From assembly GCA_002482685.1 (NCBI GenBank), contig DLGL01000017.1, positions 43,700 through 52,521 on the forward strand: a DNA stretch of 8,822 nucleotides. Reading direction: 5' to 3'. Below, piece by piece: positions 5,229 to 8,822 of this stretch; positions within the stretch are counted from its first letter, which is position 1; every line of letters starts with the position of its first letter. Source of the stretch: Bacteriovoracaceae bacterium UBA7695. Its GTDB lineage: Bacteria > Bdellovibrionota > Bacteriovoracia > Bacteriovoracales > Bacteriovoracaceae. The notes below the pieces were generated by a model. The model made no database searches, was not told where the DNA came from, and saw only the letters and a list, made by a program, of their open reading frames with translations. Made by a program: the position numbers and the translations under genes.

Positions 5229-7175
5229 TTAAGACCCTTTTTTGTGTTCTGAGACCAGAGCTTCAACCACCGCCGGATCAGAGAGAGTCGAGATATCACC
5301 CAGACCATCGTATTCGGCCGCTGCAATCTTTCTCAGGATCCTTCTCATGACTTTTCCTGAACGAGTCTTTGGCAGACCTTTGGTAATATGAATTCGATCA
5401 GGAGCTGCAAATCTTCCAATTTTGGTTCTCACTACATCTTTAATTTCTTCAATCAATTTATCGGTGAGTTTTTGTTGATCATATAAAATCACATAAGCAT
5501 AAATTCCCACACCCTTGATCTCGTGAGGCATGCCAACCACTGCGGCTTCGGCCACCTCATCATGCTCCATCAGTGCACTTTCAATTTCGGCCGTACCTAA
5601 GCGGTGGCCAGAAACGTTGAGAACATCATCTATGCGTCCGGTAATCCAGTAGTAGCCGTCTTCATCTCTCTTACATCCGTCACCTGTGAAATAAAGGCCA
5701 GGGTACTGCGTGAAATAGGTTTCTTTGAAGCGAGTATGATCTTTATAAATAGTGCGGGATTGTCCCGGCCATGAGGTCTTAATACACAAGGCACCTTCAA
5801 TATTATTTCCCGAAAGCTCCTTACCAGTCTCGGGCTGAACAATAACGGGCTCAACTCCAAAGAATGGAAGAGTTGCTGAACCAGGTTTCGTGGGTGTCAC
5901 TCCCGGAAGTGGAGAAATGAGAATTCCTCCTGTTTCCGTTTGCCACCAGGTATCGACTATATCACAGCGACCTTCACCAACTACGTCGTGGTACCATTTC
6001 CATATTTCAGGATTGATGGGCTCCCCTACGGTACCTAAAATCTTAACTGAAGAGCGGTCGTATTTTTTGACGTTTTCATCACCAAACTGAGCAAGAGTTC
6101 TAAGCGCAGTGGGAGCAGTATAGAAAATATTAACTTTGAGATCCTGAATGATCTGCCAATAGCGGCCACTATCAGGATAAGTTGGAATAGATTCGAAAAG
6201 TACAGATGTCGCACCATTTGCAAGAGGTCCGTAAACCACATACGAGTGACCTGTTACCCATCCAACATCGGCGGTACAGAAATAAATATCTTCCTCATGG
6301 TAATCAAAAACATATTTGTGCGTGTAAGACGCGTATGTTAAGTAGCCGCCTGTAGTGTGAAGAATCCCCTTGGGCTTTCCAGTTGACCCAGATGTGTAGA
6401 GAATAAAAAGTGGATCTTCAGCATCCATCTCTGTGCAGGGTGAAGCTGCTTTATGTTTTTTTACCTCATCCTCGTAGTTCAAATCCCGTCCTGAGACCAT
6501 CGGTACTTTGGTGGAAGTTCTGTTCACAACTAATACCGTCTTAACCAAATCTAACCCTTTAATCGCCTCATCTGTTATGGCCTTAAGAGGAATTCCTTTG
6601 CCACCACGAAGCCCTTCATTGGCCGTAATAACAAGGTTACATTCAGCATCCTGAATTCTTCCACGAAGTGAATCCGCACTGAATCCCCCAAAGACTACGG
6701 AGTGAATAGCTCCAATCCGGGCACAGGCCAGGACTGAATAAACAAGCTCAGGAATCATAGGCAAATAAAGGCAAACACGGTCACCTTTTTTTACTCCCTG
6801 AGATTCCATCCAGTTTGAGAGCCTACAAACATGCTCATAAACTTCCTGATAAGAAATATGTTGATACTCTCCGGGTGCGTCTTTTGCCCATATGAGAGCA
6901 TCTTTATTTCCCTTAGATTTTAAATGCCGGTCCAGACAGTTATAAGAAGCATTGAGTTTTCCATCCGCGAACCAGGTATGATTTACATCTTTGAAATTGC
7001 CCGCTAAGCCTTGCTGCGGAGCTTTGATCCAGTCCAAAGTCTTTGCTGCCTCAAGCCAAAAGCTATCGGTTTCCTTTAGCGATCTTGTGTACAAATCCTT
7101 ATAACCGTCCATGCCTCTGATATGGGATTTCTCAGCGAGATTTTTTTTAACCGGAATGCTTTCAATTTTCGTCAT
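5229..7175 (-). CDS. acs: Acetyl-coenzyme A synthetase (AMP-forming)
   Basis: This 648-residue enzyme, full length for the family, makes acetyl-CoA from acetate, ATP and CoA through acetyl-AMP. The N-terminal Acs domain runs to about residue 80 and is followed by the AMP-binding domain. The phosphate loop is YTSGSTGKPKG (260-270). DTWWQTETG (408-416) carries the acetate-selecting Trp411. TGDG holds Asp499, and ITGRIDD holds the AMP-contacting Arg514 near the hinge. The C-terminal domain ends with PKTRSGK (602-608). Lys608 matches the catalytic Lys609 of Salmonella Acs, and the P-x-x-x-x-G-K motif is the one recognised by protein acetyltransferases that switch the enzyme off. AAGGAT lies about 8 bases upstream of the ATG. 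The gene is divergent from the B12-type regulator with 79 bases between, and is followed at once by the 113-residue gene. Codons 10-12 contain a run of eight A. Confidence 0.97.
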   Translation of the reverse strand: MTKIESIPVKKNLAEKSHIRGMDGYKDLYTRSLKETDSFWLEAAKTLDWIKAPQQGLAGNFKDVNHTWFADGKLNASYNCLDRHLKSKGNKDALIWAKDAPGEYQHISYQEVYEHVCRLSNWMESQGVKKGDRVCLYLPMIPELVYSVLACARIGAIHSVVFGGFSADSLRGRIQDAECNLVITANEGLRGGKGIPLKAITDEAIKGLDLVKTVLVVNRTSTKVPMVSGRDLNYEDEVKKHKAASPCTEMDAEDPLFILYTSGSTGKPKGILHTTGGYLTYASYTHKYVFDYHEEDIYFCTADVGWVTGHSYVVYGPLANGATSVLFESIPTYPDSGRYWQIIQDLKVNIFYTAPTALRTLAQFGDENVKKYDRSSVKILGTVGEPINPEIWKWYHDVVGEGRCDIVDTWWQTETGGILISPLPGVTPTKPGSATLPFFGVEPVIVQPETGKELSGNNIEGALCIKTSWPGQSRTIYKDHTRFKETYFTQYPGLYFTGDGCKRDEDGYYWITGRIDDVLNVSGHRLGTAEIESALMEHDEVAEAAVVGMPHEIKGVGIYAYVILYDQQKLTDKLIEEIKDVVRTKIGRFAAPDRIHITKGLPKTRSGKVMRRILRKIAAAEYDGLGDISTLSDPAVVEALVSEHKKGS

Positions 7176-7199
7176 AACTCATCCTTTGAATGTTCCCTG

Positions 7200-7228
7200 A
7201 TTCTGTCACAAGCTTTCCTTCATTTAAA
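7200..7228 (-). promoter_or_regulatory. Possible acs promoter
   Basis: On the minus strand TTTAAA (7223-7228) and CAGAAT (7200-7205) are 17 bases apart, each 4 of 6 against consensus. A weak promoter of this kind would suit an activated gene. No better candidate is seen in the 79-base gap. It overlaps the -35 region of the divergent regulator. Confidence 0.25.
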
Positions 7229-7238
7229 GATGCGACTA

Positions 7239-7247
7239 TGCTAAAAT
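7239..7247 (+). promoter_or_regulatory. Candidate extended -10 promoter of the MerR/B12 regulator
   Basis: TG-C-TAAAAT, an extended -10 element (TAAAAT at 7242-7247), lies only 7 bases before the ATG at 7255. The -35 region 17 bases upstream (TTCATT) is poor. Initiation would fall at or next to the A of the ATG. Confidence 0.4.
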
Positions 7248-7254
7248 ATTCGAG

Positions 7255-8187
7255 ATGCAATATTTTAATATCCAGCTGGCCTCGCAACTTTCAGGTGTAG
7301 CCTCCGCAACCATTCGTGCGTGGGAGAAGCGCTATAATGCAGTTGTTCCTGAGCGGGCAGAGAATAAACACCGGTTATATTCCGAAAGAGATATCGAAAA
7401 ATTAGGACTACTCTACCGCTTAACTGAGCTGGGTCAGAGTATCGGAAAGATTGCCCATCTCGATCTGGAAAATTTAAAAGAGATTTATTCATCTTTAATG
7501 AACAAACCCTACGAAGATGGAAAGATCATCACTCCGCCTCACGACAAAATGGATATTGAAAAGTTGATGACCAGCCTTCACCTGGCGCTGACTGGGTATA
7601 AAATCGACATCATCTCTCATGAATTGGAAAAGGCCCGGGGACTTTTGAGTCCCAGAGAACTATGTCTAGAAATTCTCGTCCCACTTTTTCAGGAGATCGG
7701 GGCCCGTGTAGCGAATGGATCTATCACTATTGCTCAAGAGCACACGCTAAGTGCCCTGGTAAGATTCTATGTGGGTCAAACTATCGGACAGCACTATAGA
7801 AAAATCCACAACCGTGAAGAACTCATTCTCATTACAACTCCCGAAGGTGAATTGCATGAAATTGGCATCCTGGGTGCTTCGTTATTGTGTGTTCATTACG
7901 GTGTAAAATTCATTTTTCTTGGGACAAATCTTCCGGCGGTTTCGTTAGCTGAAGCGGCCAATGCGCTCAATCCTAAAGTTATTCTTTTAGGGACTTCCCG
8001 TTATGAATTAGCTGCGGGTTTCAATGTCAGTGACTATATCAGGACTCTTAATGAATCACTTAAAGTTAAGCCCGCTATCTGGATGGGCGGGCAAGTAAAA
8101 GCTCAACAAAAAATGGAGCTGGAAAAGAAAAAAATTCAATTCTTTTCCAGTCTCGAAGCTCTTGATCAATATTTAGCTAAATTCTAA
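7255..8187 (+). CDS. MerR-family regulator with C-terminal cobalamin-binding domain (CarH/LitR-like)
   Basis: This 310-residue DNA-binding protein has a MerR winged helix at residues 1-72, including SGVASATIRAWEKRYNAVVPER (13-34), the wing HRLYSERDI and a recognition-type SIGKIA. A helical cap domain (about 95-185) and a Rossmann B12-binding domain (188-310) follow. The latter has GELHEIGILGASLL with Glu199-x-His201-x-x-Gly204, the cobalt-ligand motif of CarH-type proteins, then FLGTNLP (221-227), VILLGTS (242-248) and MGG (277-279). The cap motif W-x9-E-H of CarH appears as Val152-x9-Glu162-His163, so the Trp is missing, and Ala153 replaces the His that ligates cobalt after light in CarH. 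It may therefore sense cobalamin differently or not be a photoreceptor. The start is fixed by the MerR domain; no ribosome site precedes it. It is divergent from acs, which it may control (inference). Confidence 0.9.
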   Translation: MQYFNIQLASQLSGVASATIRAWEKRYNAVVPERAENKHRLYSERDIEKLGLLYRLTELGQSIGKIAHLDLENLKEIYSSLMNKPYEDGKIITPPHDKMDIEKLMTSLHLALTGYKIDIISHELEKARGLLSPRELCLEILVPLFQEIGARVANGSITIAQEHTLSALVRFYVGQTIGQHYRKIHNREELILITTPEGELHEIGILGASLLCVHYGVKFIFLGTNLPAVSLAEAANALNPKVILLGTSRYELAAGFNVSDYIRTLNESLKVKPAIWMGGQVKAQQKMELEKKKIQFFSSLEALDQYLAKF

Positions 8188-8465
8188 TTACACTGATAAG
8201 CGGTGGCGTGAACTGCACGGGCCTTTCCATTCGGAACTTCTTGATTAACAAAAATTCCAGAAGCCTTCAGATTTGCGGCCTGGTTGAGAGCATGGTTTGT
8301 CGCAAGCTCTGTACTGCCATTTTTATCAACACCCACCACTCGCCCAACAACATTACAGTTAGCTGGCTTATTGGGATAAACTTCGAGGTCTTTAGCCTTC
8401 TCAGTTAAGACACCTGGATTACTTGCACAGGCCATAGATAAAGCTAATAGAATTAAAAATTTCAC
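8184..8465 (-). CDS. Small DUF4156-like lipoprotein
   Basis: This 93-residue predicted lipoprotein has a short signal peptide ending in SMAC with Cys13 as the likely lipidated residue. The mature part resembles the DUF4156/RcsF-like fold: NCNVVGRVVG (36-45), a helix with ATNHALNQAANLKASGIFV (55-73), and a closing ATAYQCN (87-93). Cys37 and Cys92 are placed where the family usually has a disulfide. The role is unknown; RcsF itself is an envelope-stress sensor, but the similarity here is at fold level only. The start codon is GTG, with AGGAG 7 bases upstream (TGAAAGGAG in the leader), a strong site. The stop overlaps the convergent regulator stop by 4 bases. Confidence 0.75.
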   Translation of the reverse strand: MKFLILLALSMACASNPGVLTEKAKDLEVYPNKPANCNVVGRVVGVDKNGSTELATNHALNQAANLKASGIFVNQEVPNGKARAVHATAYQCN

Positions 8466-8494
8466 CTTGAACTCCTTTCATAAAAAATATGTTC

Positions 8495-8500
8495 TATAAT
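8495..8500 (+). promoter_or_regulatory. -10 box of the right-edge lipoprotein gene
   Basis: TATAAT is a perfect -10 box, 26 bases before the ATG at 8527. No good -35 box lies 16-18 bases upstream. A minus-strand TATTAT at 8496-8501 overlaps it and could serve the divergent DUF4156-like gene. Confidence 0.4.
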
Positions 8501-8526
8501 AATAGCTATACCAAAGGGTTTGGGCC

Positions 8527-8822
8527 ATGAAAGCGTTAATCTTGAGCACTTTAATCTTGTTCTCTTGCACCAAATACTCGCCTCTTACCAAAGATGCGAT
8601 GGGTCTGCGTATAACGGACGTGGAAATGCCTATTTCTCATTTGAACGAAATTGACTGGCAGATAGGAAAAAACAAAGAAGGTACTGTCACACAAAGTTTT
8701 ACCTTTATGGTGGATATGCCCAAGATCAGCGAAGAGGACCTGGAATACCTCAGAGAGCTGAGAGGTATTGATTCGTGGGTCATACGCCTGATTGTTCAGC
8801 GCGGTTCATCAGCTCAGGATTT
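8527..8822 (+). CDS. Putative lipoprotein, N-terminal part (cut by the right window edge)
   Basis: This is an open frame of 98 codons running off the right edge. Residues 1-13 form a signal peptide with lipobox LFSC and Cys14 as the likely lipidated residue. The mature start (TKYSPLTKDAMGLRITDVEMP) leads into a polar region with alternating hydrophobic residues, as in a beta-sandwich or similar envelope protein, for example QSFTFMVDMP (58-67) and SWVIRLIVQRG (83-93). I do not recognise a family. AAAGGG lies about 9 bases upstream of the ATG. The gene is divergent from the DUF4156-like lipoprotein with 61 bases between. It was found by translating the strand from the ATG at 8527. The true length is unknown. 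Confidence 0.75.
   Translation, partial: MKALILSTLILFSCTKYSPLTKDAMGLRITDVEMPISHLNEIDWQIGKNKEGTVTQSFTFMVDMPKISEEDLEYLRELRGIDSWVIRLIVQRGSSAQD

Noticed and set aside
5630..6241. Open frames overlapping acs (minus 5630-5860 and 6035-6241, plus 5890-6090)
   Set aside because: All lie inside acs, which has continuous family motifs through this stretch; they are shadow frames.
7196..7210. Possible CRP site upstream of acs (TGTGA on the minus strand)
   Set aside because: Only one half-site is present; the second half (TCACA after 6 bases) is missing.

Overview
The window is a densely packed stretch of a Gram-negative bacterial chromosome with moderate GC content. Many of its proteins are exported or carry lipobox signals. 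The mix of genes (a lipoprotein-type LemA followed by two TPM proteins, a beta-oxidation operon, a MerR/B12 regulator next to acs, and small DUF4156-like lipoproteins) would fit a deltaproteobacterium-like or Bdellovibrionota (Bacteriovorax/Peredibacter-like) genome. That placement is inference from gene style only and is of low-to-moderate confidence. No RNA genes, insertion sequences, phage genes or CRISPR arrays were seen.

Layout from left to right. Positions 1-1874 (minus strand) hold a fatty-acid beta-oxidation operon with overlapping genes: 3-hydroxyacyl-CoA dehydrogenase, then enoyl-CoA hydratase, then an acyl-CoA dehydrogenase cut by the left edge. A 162-bp divergent region separates it from rpsT (ribosomal protein S20, plus strand, GTG start), which ends in a clear intrinsic terminator. 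Positions 2425-4909 (plus) hold a four-gene unit with almost no spacing: a LemA-family lipoprotein, a secreted or membrane TPM (YgcG-type) protein with a glycine-rich tail, a second TPM protein whose domain is interrupted by a membrane hairpin, and a small GNAT acetyltransferase. Positions 4887-7175 (minus) hold acs (acetyl-CoA synthetase) followed directly by a 113-residue protein of unknown function. Divergent from acs is a MerR-family regulator with a CarH/LitR-like cobalamin-binding domain (7255-8187). The right end has a small DUF4156-like lipoprotein (minus) and the start of another, unrecognised lipoprotein (plus).

Functionally, two carbon-entry modules dominate: beta-oxidation, which yields acetyl-CoA, and acetate activation by Acs, which also yields acetyl-CoA. 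The B12-type regulator shares a 79-bp intergenic region with acs and is a natural candidate for controlling it, itself, or both. The LemA/TPM unit is an envelope module whose biochemical role is not settled.

The most noteworthy points are: the B12 regulator has the cobalt-ligand motif E-x-H-x-x-G but lacks the Trp-His pair that CarH uses for light sensing; its promoter lies so close to the ATG that the mRNA may be leaderless; an unknown gene starts at the base after the acs stop codon; and a perfect inverted repeat overlaps the likely -35 box of the beta-oxidation operon. I did not find an obviously new multi-gene system. The LemA-TPM-TPM-GNAT unit and the acs/113-aa pair are the nearest candidates.
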